Shown here in pieces: positions 52,525-61,757 of a stretch of DNA of 64,000 nucleotides (position 1 is the first letter of the stretch; each line of letters starts with the position of its first letter). The notes under the pieces are model-generated. The model saw only the letters and a program-made list of their open reading frames with translations, was not told the origin of the DNA and searched no databases. The DNA is from DASQPA01 sp963757335 (GTDB taxonomy: Bacteria > Acidobacteriota > Thermoanaerobaculia > Multivoradales > UBA5704): the NCBI GenBank assembly GCA_963757335.1, contig CAVWRJ010000011.1, positions 1-64,000 on the forward strand, given 5' to 3'. The position numbers were made by a program, and so were the translations under genes.

Positions 52525-53481
52525 TCAGACCTCGCGGAGGGCTCGGCCGGTGAGCGACACGAAGAGATCTTCGAGGGTCGCCTGGTGGGTCGAGAGGTGG
52601 ACGAGCCGGGAGCCCGCCCGCTCGACGGCGGCCAGGAGCGCCGGCACGCTCTCGGTCAGCTCCCCTACCGCGAGACTCCAGTTGGGACCGCGCCGCCGGT
52701 GCTCGCTGACCCCCGGGAGAGCGGCGAGCACCGCCTCCGGCAGATCGGGCTCGGCGGCGAACTCGATGACGTTGGCGGCGTGGAGCGAGCTGATGAGCTC
52801 GGGCGGGGTGCCGAGGGCGATGATCTTCCCGTGATCGACGATCGCCACCCGGTCGCAGAGCCGCTCCGCCTCGTCCATGTAGTGGGTGGTCAGGAGGACC
52901 GTGCCGCCGCCGGCCCGGAAGGCGCCGATCTGCTCCCAGAGCTCGAGCCGGCTCTGCGGGTCGAGGCCGGTCGTCGGCTCGTCGAGGAAGAGGACCTCGG
53001 GGTTCCCCACCAGGGCGCAGGCGACCGCCAGGCGCTGCTTCTGGCCGCCGGAGAGCTTGCCCACCCGCGATTTCCGCTTCTCTTCGAGCGACAGGCTGGC
53101 GAGCACGGCGTCGGGGTCGCGGCTGTCCTTGTAGAAGGAGGCGAAGAGGCGCACCGTCTCCTCGACGGTGAGCTTCTCGGTGAGCTGGGTCTCCTGGAGC
53201 GAGATCCCCAGCTTCTCCCGCAGATAGGAGGCGCTCGCCGCCCAGGTGGTGCCGAGCACCTCCACCTCCCCGGCGTCCGGCGGGGTCAGCCCCTCGAGGA
53301 TCTCGATCGTCGTCGTCTTCCCCGCCCCGTTCGGCCCCAGGAGCCCGAAGCACTCCCCCCGCTCCACCGTGAGATCGAGGCCATCGACCGCCACGACGTC
53401 GGCATAGCGCTTGACCAGCCCGCGGCAGCGGACGGCGGCGGTGGTCGGCGGGGGCAGGGGGGACGGGGAGGCGACGGCCAT
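52525..53481 (-). CDS. ABC transporter ATP-binding protein (drug-export type)
   Basis: 318 residues. Walker A GPNGAGKTTT, Q-loop LQET, ABC signature KLSGGQKQR, Walker B VLFLDEPTTGLD, H-loop TTHYM. The ~90-residue C-terminal extension ends LSTHQATLEDLFVSLTGR, typical of CcmA/DrrA-like ATPases paired with ABC-2 permeases. First gene of a two-gene operon. Confidence 0.93.
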   Translation of the reverse strand: MAVASPSPLPPPTTAAVRCRGLVKRYADVVAVDGLDLTVERGECFGLLGPNGAGKTTTIEILEGLTPPDAGEVEVLGTTWAASASYLREKLGISLQETQLTEKLTVEETVRLFASFYKDSRDPDAVLASLSLEEKRKSRVGKLSGGQKQRLAVACALVGNPEVLFLDEPTTGLDPQSRLELWEQIGAFRAGGGTVLLTTHYMDEAERLCDRVAIVDHGKIIALGTPPELISSLHAANVIEFAAEPDLPEAVLAALPGVSEHRRRGPNWSLAVGELTESVPALLAAVERAGSRLVHLSTHQATLEDLFVSLTGRALREV

Positions 53482-53521
53482 GGTGGCCGGGAGGGTAGCA
53501 CAGCGGAGTGGCGAGGAGACT

Positions 53522-54604
53522 CTAGCGCGGCGCGATCCCCCGCGCCTGGAGCTCCGCGAGGATCACGTCGGCGTAGAGCTGGTGGCCGAGGGGGTTGGGG
53601 TGGCCGTCGTGGGGGATGCGGAAGACCTTCACCCAGTTCTCCCGCTCGCCTTCGAGACCGTGGGCCACGAGGTACTCGTAGAAACGCGGCGAGGCGTCCA
53701 GGAAGCGGAAGCCGTTCGCCTCCGCCGTCTCACGGGCGATCCGGCCGCGGCCGCCCTCCCCGCCTAAGGCCATGACGATCACCGGAATGCCGCCCGGCCG
53801 GGTGAGGACGGCGAGGCGGGCCATGGCGCGACGGAAGGCGTCCTCTCCCACCATGTCCTGATACTGCCCGCGGATCTCCGCCCGTTCCTCGGGGGGGAGG
53901 GCGCTGCGGTCGTGGCCGAGGAGGTCGGGATCGACCTCGTCCTCCGGCCGGACGGGAGCGAAACGGTCGCGGAGCAGCTCGGCGAGATACCAGTTCAAGG
54001 GGGAGCGGCGGCTCTTCGGGAGCTTCATGAAGTGCGGCAGGTCGAAGTCGTTGCCGATGAAGTGGACGAGCACGAGATCGGGGGAGAACGCCGCCGCCCG
54101 GTGCTCGAAGGTCGCCACCTCCATCGCCGTGTTGTAGCCCGGGACGCCGAAGTCGAGCACCTCGAAGCGCCGCCCGGCTCCCCGGTGCTCGTTCAACCGC
54201 CGCTCGACGATCTGCAGGTAGGGCTCCCCCTCCCCCACCCCCCAGCCGAACATCACCGAGTCGCCGAGCCCGGCGATGCGGAAGGTCCCGGCCGGCTTGG
54301 CTAGAGCGTAATCGCGGCTCCCCCGGAGCCCCTGGGCGTCGGTCCGCACCGGCTGCCCCTTGAAGGTGCCGTCGAGACCCGGCCGCAGCTCGTAGACGAC
54401 GTCGTCGTGCGCGCTCGCCTCGACGAGCTGGAGAAGGGTGAGGGCGCCCCGTGGGGAGCGGCGGGAGCGGCGGAGGACCTCGCGCACGTCGGCGCCGTCC
54501 ATGCCCTGGGCCCGGAAGTAGATCCGGAGCCCCACCTCGCCCAGCGCCAGGGCGGCGAGGATCGCGAGCGGGATCAAGAGGAGGGGGAGGAGCTTCCGTT
54601 TCAT
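53522..54604 (-). CDS. Membrane-anchored SGNH/GDSL hydrolase
   Basis: 360 residues with an N-terminal membrane anchor (LLPLLLIPLAILAALALGE). Block I GLGDSVMFGWG (Ser ~115), block II Gly in GVPGYNT, block III IGNDFD and block V DGHPNPLGH carry the Ser, Gly, Asn and Asp/His of the SGNH family. Probably an O-acyl esterase acting on a sugar or lipid outside the membrane. Divergent from the FAD oxidoreductase. Confidence 0.88.
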   Translation of the reverse strand: MKRKLLPLLLIPLAILAALALGEVGLRIYFRAQGMDGADVREVLRRSRRSPRGALTLLQLVEASAHDDVVYELRPGLDGTFKGQPVRTDAQGLRGSRDYALAKPAGTFRIAGLGDSVMFGWGVGEGEPYLQIVERRLNEHRGAGRRFEVLDFGVPGYNTAMEVATFEHRAAAFSPDLVLVHFIGNDFDLPHFMKLPKSRRSPLNWYLAELLRDRFAPVRPEDEVDPDLLGHDRSALPPEERAEIRGQYQDMVGEDAFRRAMARLAVLTRPGGIPVIVMALGGEGGRGRIARETAEANGFRFLDASPRFYEYLVAHGLEGERENWVKVFRIPHDGHPNPLGHQLYADVILAELQARGIAPR

Positions 54605-54691
54605 GGGGACACCGGAATCATATCTCTCAATCGACAGCTCCTCCCGGGGGCGCCGCCGGTGCTATCCTTTTCTCTCCAAGGAGATCCAGCC

Positions 54692-55735
54692 ATGACCCTC
54701 CATGACACCGTCATCGTCGGCGGCGGCCCGGCCGGCCTGACCGCGGCGCTCCACCTCGCCTGGCAGGACCGCCGGGTCCTCCTCGTCGACCGCGCGACCG
54801 GCCCCCTCTTCTACACCCTGGAGAAGCTCTACAACATCCCCGGGATGCCGGAGGTGACCGGCGTCGAGATCCAGAAACGCTTGAAAGTCCAGGCGCGGGA
54901 ACGGGGGGCCGAGATCGTCTTCGGCAGCGTCGTCTCGATCGCCGGCCAGGCGGGGGACTTTCTCCTCCGCGGCGCCAAGGGGGAGGAGTGGCGGGCGAAG
55001 ACCGTCCTCCTGGCGACCGGGGTGGCCCGCTTCCATCCCACGGTCGACGGCGACTACACCCCCTGCTTCGCCTATGCCGGCAAGGGCAACCTCTACTACT
55101 GTACCGACTGCGAGGGGCCGGAGATCGTCGGCAAGGACACCGTGGTGATCGGCGCCGGGCCCGCCGAGTGGGCGGCCACGATGGCCCTCGGGCTCACCCG
55201 CTACACTCCGAAAGTGCGCGTCCTGGCGACCGGCCCGACGACGGGTGCCGACGGCGCCGTCTCCCCCCACCGGGCGGAGCAACTCGCCGAGCGCGGCATC
55301 CCGGTGCTCCACGGCGAGATCAAGTCGCTGGTCGGCGAGCGCCACTCCCTTCAGGCCCTGGAGCTCGCCGACGGCACCCGGATCGACGCCGAGGCCTTCT
55401 TCGTCTCCAGCCCCGCCCGCGGCCGCACCGACCTCGCCGAACAGCTCGGGGTCGAGCTCGCCCCCGGTGGCGAGCACGTAAAGCCGCGCTCTCAGCGCGG
55501 CGACACCAACGTCCCCGGAGTCTGGGTCGCCGGCGACCTGCGCCCCATCACCCAGCAGGTAGCGGTCGCCATGGGAACCGGGAACCTGGCGGCGGTGATG
55601 ATCGACCAGCACCTGAGGCGGCAGGACATCCTGGGGATGCCAGGAGCGGCGGGAGCGGGGGCGACCGCGCCGGGCCTGCCAGCGGAGACGGTGCCCGGCC
55701 TGGAGCGCGAGACGTCGACTCGCCGGACGGGCTAG
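54692..55735 (+). CDS. Thioredoxin-reductase-like FAD/NAD(P) oxidoreductase
   Basis: 347 residues from the ATG at 54692 behind AAGGAGATCCAGCC. FAD motif GGGPAGLTAAL, redox pair CTDC (~143-146), NAD(P) region VIGAGPAEWAA (a Glu-Trp in place of the usual glycine-rich end), and VWVAGDLRPITQQVAVAMGTG. It looks like TrxB but the NAD(P) motif is atypical, so coenzyme or partner may differ. The C-terminal ~35 residues (GAAGAGATAPGLPAETVPG) are a low-complexity extension. No thioredoxin gene is adjacent. Confidence 0.87.
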   Translation: MTLHDTVIVGGGPAGLTAALHLAWQDRRVLLVDRATGPLFYTLEKLYNIPGMPEVTGVEIQKRLKVQARERGAEIVFGSVVSIAGQAGDFLLRGAKGEEWRAKTVLLATGVARFHPTVDGDYTPCFAYAGKGNLYYCTDCEGPEIVGKDTVVIGAGPAEWAATMALGLTRYTPKVRVLATGPTTGADGAVSPHRAEQLAERGIPVLHGEIKSLVGERHSLQALELADGTRIDAEAFFVSSPARGRTDLAEQLGVELAPGGEHVKPRSQRGDTNVPGVWVAGDLRPITQQVAVAMGTGNLAAVMIDQHLRRQDILGMPGAAGAGATAPGLPAETVPGLERETSTRRTG

Positions 55736-55762
55736 CCGGAGCCGCCGCCGGTAGCGGTTCTC

Positions 55763-56710
55763 TCAGCGTCCCGCCAGGAAGTCTCCGAGCACCTTTTGGA
55801 AGGCCTCGGGCTCCTCGTAGAACGGCATGTGGCCACTCTTCTCGAAGACGACGAACTTCGAGCCGGGGATGGCCTTGTGGATGCGGTAGGCGGTGGCGGG
55901 GGCCACGTTCATGTCGTAGCGGCCGGTGACGATCAGGGCCGGGAAACGGAGCTTGGGGAGCTCGGGGTTCAAGTCGAAACGCGCCAGGTCGGCGTTCACC
56001 GCCTGATTGACCGCGCGGTTGTCGCGGTAGGCCGCGGCCCCGGCGAGAAAGGCGTCGCGCTTCTCCGGCGAGTAGAAGAGCATCCCCAGGTACTCCTTGA
56101 TGCTCGAGTCCGCCGCCGCCTGGTCCCCCAGGGTCTCGGCGAAGGAGAGGGCGTCCTGCCGCTCGATCCCTTCGGGGAAGACCTCCTTGAAAAGGAAGAG
56201 GGTGTCGGCCCACCTGGGGGCGGCGGAGTCGACGAGTGCCAGGCGCTCGATCCGCTCCGGGTGGCGGGCAGCGTAGGCCATGGCGAGGTAGCCCCCCCAG
56301 GAATGCCCGAGGAGGTCGATGCGGGCGTAGCCCAGGTGGGAGCGGAGCGCCTCCAGGTCGGCGATCTGGTCGGCGAGAGTGCAGCTCTGGCCGGGTTTGA
56401 GGGCCCCCGACCGGCCGTTGCCGCGCTGGTCGTAGAGCACCACCGGACGCTCCCGGGCGAGGGTGTTCCAGACCTCCGAGACGTGGAGATAGGAGTGGTC
56501 GAAGCCCGGGCCGCCGTTGGCGACGATCAGCGGGGTGCCCGGCCCGCCCCCTAAAACCTCGTAGTAGATCGCCGTGCCGGCGGCGTCGAAGACCTTGCCG
56601 TTCTCGGGTGGCTGGGCGGCCCGCGCCGGGGAGACCGGGAGGACGGCGAGGACGGCGGCCCCCAGGAGGAACAGGGCGGCAGAGAGGGGCGGGCAGGGAC
56701 GGATCGGCAT
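55763..56710 (-). CDS. Secreted proline iminopeptidase-like hydrolase
   Basis: 315 residues from the ATG at 56710 behind CGAGGAGATCCG. Signal peptide (LFLLGAAVLAVLPVSPARA). Alpha/beta hydrolase of the proline-iminopeptidase group: NGGPGFDHSY, YDQRGNGRS, nucleophile GHSWGGYLA, acid in VTGRYDMN and His in KSGHMPFYE. Likely releases N-terminal proline from peptides in the periplasm. Convergent with the oxidoreductase. Confidence 0.9.
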   Translation of the reverse strand: MPIRPCPPLSAALFLLGAAVLAVLPVSPARAAQPPENGKVFDAAGTAIYYEVLGGGPGTPLIVANGGPGFDHSYLHVSEVWNTLARERPVVLYDQRGNGRSGALKPGQSCTLADQIADLEALRSHLGYARIDLLGHSWGGYLAMAYAARHPERIERLALVDSAAPRWADTLFLFKEVFPEGIERQDALSFAETLGDQAAADSSIKEYLGMLFYSPEKRDAFLAGAAAYRDNRAVNQAVNADLARFDLNPELPKLRFPALIVTGRYDMNVAPATAYRIHKAIPGSKFVVFEKSGHMPFYEEPEAFQKVLGDFLAGR

Positions 56711-56780
56711 CGGATCTCCTCGTATACCTGCGATTGCGGAGAATCCTATACCTGTCGATCCGCCTTTAAGGTGGCGAGAG

Positions 56781-57254
56781 CTACTTGAAGAGGGCGTCGA
56801 AAGCCGCCCGCGGATCGCCCGGCTTGTCGCGCTCGCTGTCCTTCGCGAACTCGGAGACGAGCTTGGGGGTGAAGCGGGGGCAGTCGTTGGCCGCCGTCTT
56901 CTTGGGGACGCGGGCGGGGATCTTCTCCCACTCCCGGCACTCCCAGCGGACCGAGGTGTCGAAGTGGATGCAGTTCGAGCAGGTGTGGAGGGCGGCGCCG
57001 CACTTTTTGCAGGTCGCCTCGGGTGGGATCTCCTCGGGGGAGACCGCCGACAGCACCGAGAGCTGCTTCTCGCCGCAGGTGGCGCAGCGAAAGACCGACT
57101 CCGTGCGGGCGCCCAAACCGCGGCCGCGCGGCCCTTCCTTCTTCTCCCGCGGCGCCTGCGGCCCGCGCGAGGCACCGCCGCCCCCGCCGGCGCCGCGCTC
57201 CTCGCGCTCGGAGTCCTTGTAGCCCCGGTTGCGATACTTGGGTGCGTCCGACAT
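56781..57254 (-). CDS. Zinc-ribbon protein of unknown function
   Basis: 157 residues from the ATG at 57254. After a Gly/Arg-rich N-terminus (REERGAGGGGGASRGP) come four CxxC-type pairs: CATC (~57), CKKC, CSNC and a single C in VRWEC, followed by NDCPRFTPKLVSEFAKD. Probably binds two zinc ions; may bind nucleic acid. A conserved acidobacterial type, function unknown. Confidence 0.75.
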   Translation of the reverse strand: MSDAPKYRNRGYKDSEREERGAGGGGGASRGPQAPREKKEGPRGRGLGARTESVFRCATCGEKQLSVLSAVSPEEIPPEATCKKCGAALHTCSNCIHFDTSVRWECREWEKIPARVPKKTAANDCPRFTPKLVSEFAKDSERDKPGDPRAAFDALFK

Positions 57255-57296
57255 CCTCTTCCTTATAGCAGAACCTACCGCCGCCTGGGTACTAAC

Positions 57297-57329
57297 CCCG
57301 TTGGGTTCCGAGGACGGGCGACTCCTGCG
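57297..57329. repeat. Half copy of the REP-like element
   Basis: CCGTTGGGTTCCGAGGACGG and GCGACTCCTGCG match one end and part of the interior of the 46030 copy in inverted orientation. The other half is missing. It lies in the leader of the YcaQ-like gene, about 17-50 bases before the ATG, so it may affect its expression. Confidence 0.7.
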
Positions 57330-57345
57330 ATACCCTTTGCCCGCC

Positions 57346-58548
57346 ATGCCCGAGACTCCAGAGTCCCTCCCCGTCGTCCCGCCGGAGACCGCCCGGCGCC
57401 TCCTCCTCGCCGGGCAGGGCCTGGCCGACGACCCGCGCCAGGCCGCCACCCTGGAGGCGATCCAGGCCCGGATCGAGGCGATGGGATTCGTCCAGGTCGA
57501 CTCGATCAACGTCGTCGAGCGGGCCCACCATCTGATCCTCGCCAGCCGTTTCGACGGCTACCGCCCAGCCCTCCTCCCCCGGCTCCTGGAGCGCGAGCGC
57601 ACCCTCTTCGAGAACTGGACCCATGACGCCGCCGCCATCCCCACCCGCTGGTTCCCCTACTGGCGGGTGCGCTTCGAGCGCTACCGGGGGCACACCCGCG
57701 CCTGGTGGAAAGAGCGCCTGGGGACCGAGCCCGAGCGGCTCCTCACCCAGGTGCTCTTACGGATCGAGAGGGAGGGGCCGCTGATGGCGAAGGACTTCGC
57801 CCCCGAGTCGAACGCCGGCAGCGGCTCCTGGTGGGGCTGGCGGCCGGAGAAGGCGGCGCTCGAACATCTCTGGCGGACCGGCCGCCTTGCCATCGCCAAC
57901 CGGGTCCACTTCCACAAGGTCTACGACCTGACCGAGCGGGTGCTCCCCGAGGCCGCCGCCCTCCCCCGCCCGAGCGACGAGGAGCACCGCGCCTGGGCCT
58001 GCCGCACGGCCTTGGAACGGCTGGGCATCGCGACGACCGGCGAGATCGCCGACTTCTGGCACGCCCTCGCCCCCGAAGAGGCTGGCACCTGGTGTGAGGA
58101 GGCGGCGGCACGGGGCGAGATCGAGCCCGTGCTCTCGGCAGCGGTGGACGATTCGAGGCCCCGGCGCGCCTGGGCCCTCCCCGACTGGGAGGAGCGGGCG
58201 GCCCAAGCCCCCGAGCCGCCGCCCCGGATGCGCCTCCTTGCCCCCTTCGACCCTATCTTAAGAGATCGCAAGCGGACCCGGCGGCTCTTCGGCTTCGACT
58301 ACCGCTTCGAGGCCTTCGTGCCCGGCCCCGCGAGGCAGCACGGCTACTACATCCTCCCCCTCCTCGAAGGCGACCGCCTGGTGAGCCGGGTCGATCCCAA
58401 GCTCGACCGGAAGGAGGGAATGCTGACGATCCGCGAGGTCTGGTGGGAGCCCGGAGTGCGCCTGGGCACCGGGCGACAGGCAGCCTTCGAATCCGCCGTG
58501 GCGCGGTTGGCGAAGGCGATCGGGGCGGAGCGGTGGGAGATTCTCTAA
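57346..58548 (+). CDS. YcaQ-like winged-helix DNA glycosylase
   Basis: 400 residues of the YcaQ/AlkX-type HTH_42 family. FVQVDSINVVERAHHLIL holds the Gln-x-Asp motif used by YcaQ to excise crosslinked or alkylated bases; FENWTHDAAAIP, FYD-like segment KVYDLTERVLP and LLAPFDPILRDRKR with FGFDYRFEAFVP follow. Likely repairs interstrand crosslinks. Start at 57346 is the first ATG after the half REP element. Confidence 0.88.
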   Translation: MPETPESLPVVPPETARRLLLAGQGLADDPRQAATLEAIQARIEAMGFVQVDSINVVERAHHLILASRFDGYRPALLPRLLERERTLFENWTHDAAAIPTRWFPYWRVRFERYRGHTRAWWKERLGTEPERLLTQVLLRIEREGPLMAKDFAPESNAGSGSWWGWRPEKAALEHLWRTGRLAIANRVHFHKVYDLTERVLPEAAALPRPSDEEHRAWACRTALERLGIATTGEIADFWHALAPEEAGTWCEEAAARGEIEPVLSAAVDDSRPRRAWALPDWEERAAQAPEPPPRMRLLAPFDPILRDRKRTRRLFGFDYRFEAFVPGPARQHGYYILPLLEGDRLVSRVDPKLDRKEGMLTIREVWWEPGVRLGTGRQAAFESAVARLAKAIGAERWEIL

Positions 58549-58678
58549 CCGCTGGAGCCTGAGGTCGCTCTCGCGGGCGATCCGGACACATTTCTCCCTC
58601 TACCCTCCAGGTTGAGCCTGGGAGAGCTCTCTGCAAACGTCATTTCAGCCTCGGGCGGCCCTACCGGGCAGCGATGTA

Positions 58679-59374
58679 TCAACCGCCGACGAACGGCAAG
58701 GCCGGCGGGAAGCATCCGTCTGGGAACACGGCGGAGCGATCTCCGGCCCGGAGCCTTTCAGCCGCCTCGCGAAACGCGCCGAGGAATCGCCGGTAGGCGT
58801 CGTGGAGCTCCTTGTGGACACGCTGGCTGAACGCGTGGAAAAGGGGGCCAGGCGACTTTTTGGTCGTCGCCGGGCAGCCGTGCGGGTCCTGCTTCCGGAT
58901 GGCGGCGGGCCCCAGGGGAGAGCAGCCCGTCGTCTCGCGCCTCTCCGCCGCTTCGGCCTCGATCTCCTGGACGACGCCAGCGAGCCGTTCCTTCTGCGTC
59001 GCCGCCGGCAGATGCTCCCAGCAGGGCATGGGAGAGAGGGTCAGAGTCTCTGGGCTCGCATAACGCAAACGATCGAAATCCTTCCCGCGGCGGCGGGCAC
59101 CGCACTCCTGGGTACGGTCGAACCAGTAGCCCTCGACCGCCTCGCCCTCGACCAGAGACCGGACGGCATGCACCCCGGGCCAGTCCCGGGGATGCTCGAC
59201 CAGCCCAGCCACGCCCTCCTTCACGCCGTGAGCGAGGACGTATTTGAGGCGTCCAATCTGGGCGCCCTCCTCCTGGCTGATGACGATCGCCCGGAAACGC
59301 CTGGCCCAGACCTTGTCGCTCCAGTCGACGAGGCGGCAGACCTCCCGGGCCAGGTTGGAGTTGAAGTAGCCCAT
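58679..59374 (-). pseudogene. Truncated REP-associated (Y1-type) transposase
   Basis: 231 codons in frame matching the C-terminal two thirds of REP-associated Y1 transposases: GYFNSNLAREVCRLV, RFRAIVISQEEGAQIGRLKY (with the likely catalytic Tyr in RLKYVLAHGVKEG), GVHAVRSLVEGE and a long C-terminal extension. The N-terminal part with the HUH metal site is missing. In-frame codons before the ATG still read SDF, a residue run usual in the family, then a stop 14 codons up, so the 5' end was lost. It may have mobilised the palindromic elements of this window. Confidence 0.7.
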
Positions 59375-59391
59375 GAAGTCCGATCCTTGAC

Positions 59392-59658
59392 TTGCCCTTT
59401 TGCCACCTGCGTCTTACCGCCCCCTTGCCGCTCCCCCGGGGGTGCCCACGCGAGCTTCATACCTTAGGCGACCACTTGCGAAAGACGAGGGTCCTCCGGG
59501 GCCTGAAACAAAAAGAGGTGGCGGCGGCGCTCGGCGTTTCCGAACAAACAGTTCATAACTGGGAAACCGGAAAGACGGCGGCGCAGAAGTTCCACCGGCA
59601 GAAGATCCTCCGCTTCCTCGGGTATGACCCGCGGGAGCAAGCGGTCGCCTTCCCTTAG
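59392..59658 (+). CDS. Small XRE-family HTH protein
   Basis: 88 residues, probably from a TTG at 59392 since no ATG fits. It reads PRGCPRELHTLGDHLRKTR followed by the XRE helix-turn-helix QKEVAAALGVSEQTVHNWE and ends RFLGYDPREQ. This LGDHLRK...FLGYDP frame is a known small family near integrases and transposases. It lies back to back with the truncated transposase, 17 bases apart. A hairpin with T-run follows. Confidence 0.6.
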   Translation: MPFCHLRLTAPLPLPRGCPRELHTLGDHLRKTRVLRGLKQKEVAAALGVSEQTVHNWETGKTAAQKFHRQKILRFLGYDPREQAVAFP

Positions 59659-59703
59659 CGGATAGTCTTGAGGAAGAGAACGAGATTTAGGTCTGAGATT
59701 CTG

Positions 59704-59737
59704 AGGAGCGGCGGCGACAAGCCCACCGCTCCTTTTT
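59704..59737 (+). terminator. Intrinsic terminator after the small XRE gene
   Basis: AGGAGCGG and CCGCTCCT form an 8-bp stem followed by TTTTT. Lies 46 bases after the stop. Confidence 0.75.
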
Positions 59738-59858
59738 CGTTGGCGGACGGAGAGGAGGGTTTCGCTTCGACCCCTTACACCTTCCCATAGGAACGGAAAA
59801 AACGGCAGAGCGTGAGTCTCCATACGCCGAAACTCGGCAGAGAGTGTATAGTCGGATC

Positions 59859-60260
59859 ATGGACGACGAACGCTATGACGAGGAGGTCCGCCGTCTCGCC
59901 AAAGTGCTCTCGACCGTCGTGCAGGTCGTCGGGCGTACCCGCCAGTCCGTGGAGCAGGAACTCAGCCTGAGCAGCGGCTACCTGAGCAAGATCCTGGGCG
60001 GCACGGTCGACCTTCGCGCCCGCCACATCCTCGCGATCTCGGAAGCGGTCGGCATGGACCCGGCGAACTTCTTCGCTCTCGCCTATCCGCGCCAGGAGTT
60101 ACAGGACAGCGAGACCCGGAGGGTCATCGCGAACGTCCAGGCGGCTTTGGGCCAGCAACCGACCGCCATGTTCGCGTCGAGTGCCGACTTCGACGAGGCG
60201 GTGCGGCAGGCCCTGGCCCGCATCCTCGGCTTCCGGCTCGACGAACCGGAGCCGAAGTAG
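59859..60260 (+). CDS. XRE-family regulator
   Basis: 133 residues from the ATG at 59859 (an in-frame GTG at 59844 is weaker). The HTH covers SVEQELSLSSGYLSKILGG (~34-52), then AISEAVGMDPANFFALAYP. The C-terminal helix region (FDEAVRQALARILGF) is probably for dimer formation. Convergent with the TPR gene, 2-base gap. A TATAGT box lies only 11 bases before the ATG. Confidence 0.8.
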   Translation: MDDERYDEEVRRLAKVLSTVVQVVGRTRQSVEQELSLSSGYLSKILGGTVDLRARHILAISEAVGMDPANFFALAYPRQELQDSETRRVIANVQAALGQQPTAMFASSADFDEAVRQALARILGFRLDEPEPK

Positions 60261-60262
60261 CC

Positions 60263-61627
60263 CTAGATCACCTCGAAGCGGAGCTGCGGCTCGCGCTCCA
60301 GGCGGTTCAAGAAGCTGCGCACGTGCCCGACGAGATGCGGGGTGATCCGTTCCCGCTCGCAGGCCCAAACGAGGTATTCGAGCGCCCTCTGCCCTTCCCG
60401 CTGGATGCCGAGATTCTGGAAGGCCTGGACCATGTCCGCCGCGAGTTCCCGGATCTCAGGCTTCCTCCCGCGATAGAGCCAGATCCCCGCGAGATCGAGG
60501 CCGACCAAGGCCGCCTTGTAGCCCTGCTCGTGCGTGAGGAAACCCGCGCGTGCTTCCATGAAAGCCGACTCCGCCCGGTCGTGCTTCCCGAGACCCACGA
60601 GGATCTGTCCTTCCATCCATCGCAGAGAAAGGAGGTTCAGCGGCGCTCCGGCGAGCGCCTGCCGGAGTCCGCTCCCCATGAGCAGCGCGGCGGCCTCCCG
60701 GAACTGGCCGCATTGGACCATGACCCACAGAATGTTTTCTGTAGTCGAGGTCACGAGCTGCGGATCGCGGTCAGGGTCGAGAAGCATGAACCCCTCGCGC
60801 AGCACGCTGAGCGCCCCCTGCGGGTCGCCCTCATAGTTCATGTAGATGCCCCGCTTTACCAGTGCGCGCCCCGTGAGATGGTCGTCCCCAACTCTTTGGT
60901 AGAGCTGGGAGGCCATATCCAGGAGGTCGCACGCATCGGGGATCTTGCGTTGATCGTTCAAGAGCGACGCCTGGAGATCCACCACCCGGGCGAGGAGGAG
61001 CATGTTGCCGGTCCCTTCCTCGAAGCGCCGGGTGGCGGTACCGAGCGCCCCAGCCGCTTGCTTCAGGTCGTCGTTCACGCGATGGGCGTTCCCGAGCTCC
61101 GCCCAGGCCCGAGCCTGGTAATCGGCGACAACCAGAGGGTCGTGGGCCGCCTGGTGCTTCAGATTGTCGGCCGCGAGTTGCGCGAGGATGGCGAGCCGGC
61201 GCATCTCCTGCGGGTCCCGGTAGCGCTCCTCGAAGCTCAGCTGGATGAGGATCTCGATGAAAGGTCCGCCCCAGTATTCCGCGGCCTCCTCCTCCGTGAA
61301 CACCATGACGTCGTTCGAGTTTTTTCGCAGGATGTCCAACCCGCGGGCCACGAGCTCCCGGTCGGCACTCCGGGCCTCGGGCTTCCGGCTCATCGCCGCC
61401 GCGAAGGCGCGGGCGATCGGCGCCTCGTATTCCCGCCCCTCAGAGGAAGAGGCCTCGTCCTCCGGTACCGCCTCCGGCGTTGCCATGAGAAGGAGAAGCG
61501 GCCGGAGCCGCTCCTCGCAAGCTTCACAGCCCCTGAGGAGGTGCCGGAGCGCCCCCTTCATCTCCGCCTGGGGAAACGTTTCCTGAAGGAAGCGCCCCAC
61601 ATCGCCCACGCTCAGGTGATCGCTCAA
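60263..61627 (-). CDS. TPR protein with N-terminal zinc-finger-like motif
   Basis: 454 residues. The N-terminal HLLRGCEACEERLRPLL resembles the His-x3-Cys-x2-Cys of anti-sigma-like zinc fingers. From ~130 on there are helical hairpin repeats (ARAWAELGNAHRVNDDLKQA, ARVVDLQASLLNDQRKIPDA, TGRALVKRGIYMNYEGD, ENILWVMVQCGQFREAA, LAGIWLYRGRKPEIRELA), i.e. TPR-like. No signal peptide. Probably a protein-interaction module linked to the small secreted peptide gene directly upstream and the XRE genes at both sides. Confidence 0.75.
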   Translation of the reverse strand: MSDHLSVGDVGRFLQETFPQAEMKGALRHLLRGCEACEERLRPLLLLMATPEAVPEDEASSSEGREYEAPIARAFAAAMSRKPEARSADRELVARGLDILRKNSNDVMVFTEEEAAEYWGGPFIEILIQLSFEERYRDPQEMRRLAILAQLAADNLKHQAAHDPLVVADYQARAWAELGNAHRVNDDLKQAAGALGTATRRFEEGTGNMLLLARVVDLQASLLNDQRKIPDACDLLDMASQLYQRVGDDHLTGRALVKRGIYMNYEGDPQGALSVLREGFMLLDPDRDPQLVTSTTENILWVMVQCGQFREAAALLMGSGLRQALAGAPLNLLSLRWMEGQILVGLGKHDRAESAFMEARAGFLTHEQGYKAALVGLDLAGIWLYRGRKPEIRELAADMVQAFQNLGIQREGQRALEYLVWACERERITPHLVGHVRSFLNRLEREPQLRFEVI

Positions 61628-61757
61628 ACCGGCTCCCTCTCAGAAGGCAAGAGTTAACGCAAGCACCCGGCCATTGTCGCACAAAAGGATGCGAAGATGC
61701 CCCCTCGCGATAACCTGAGGCGGGCCATCGAGGGGGCGTGAGAGTCCGCACGCGGGG

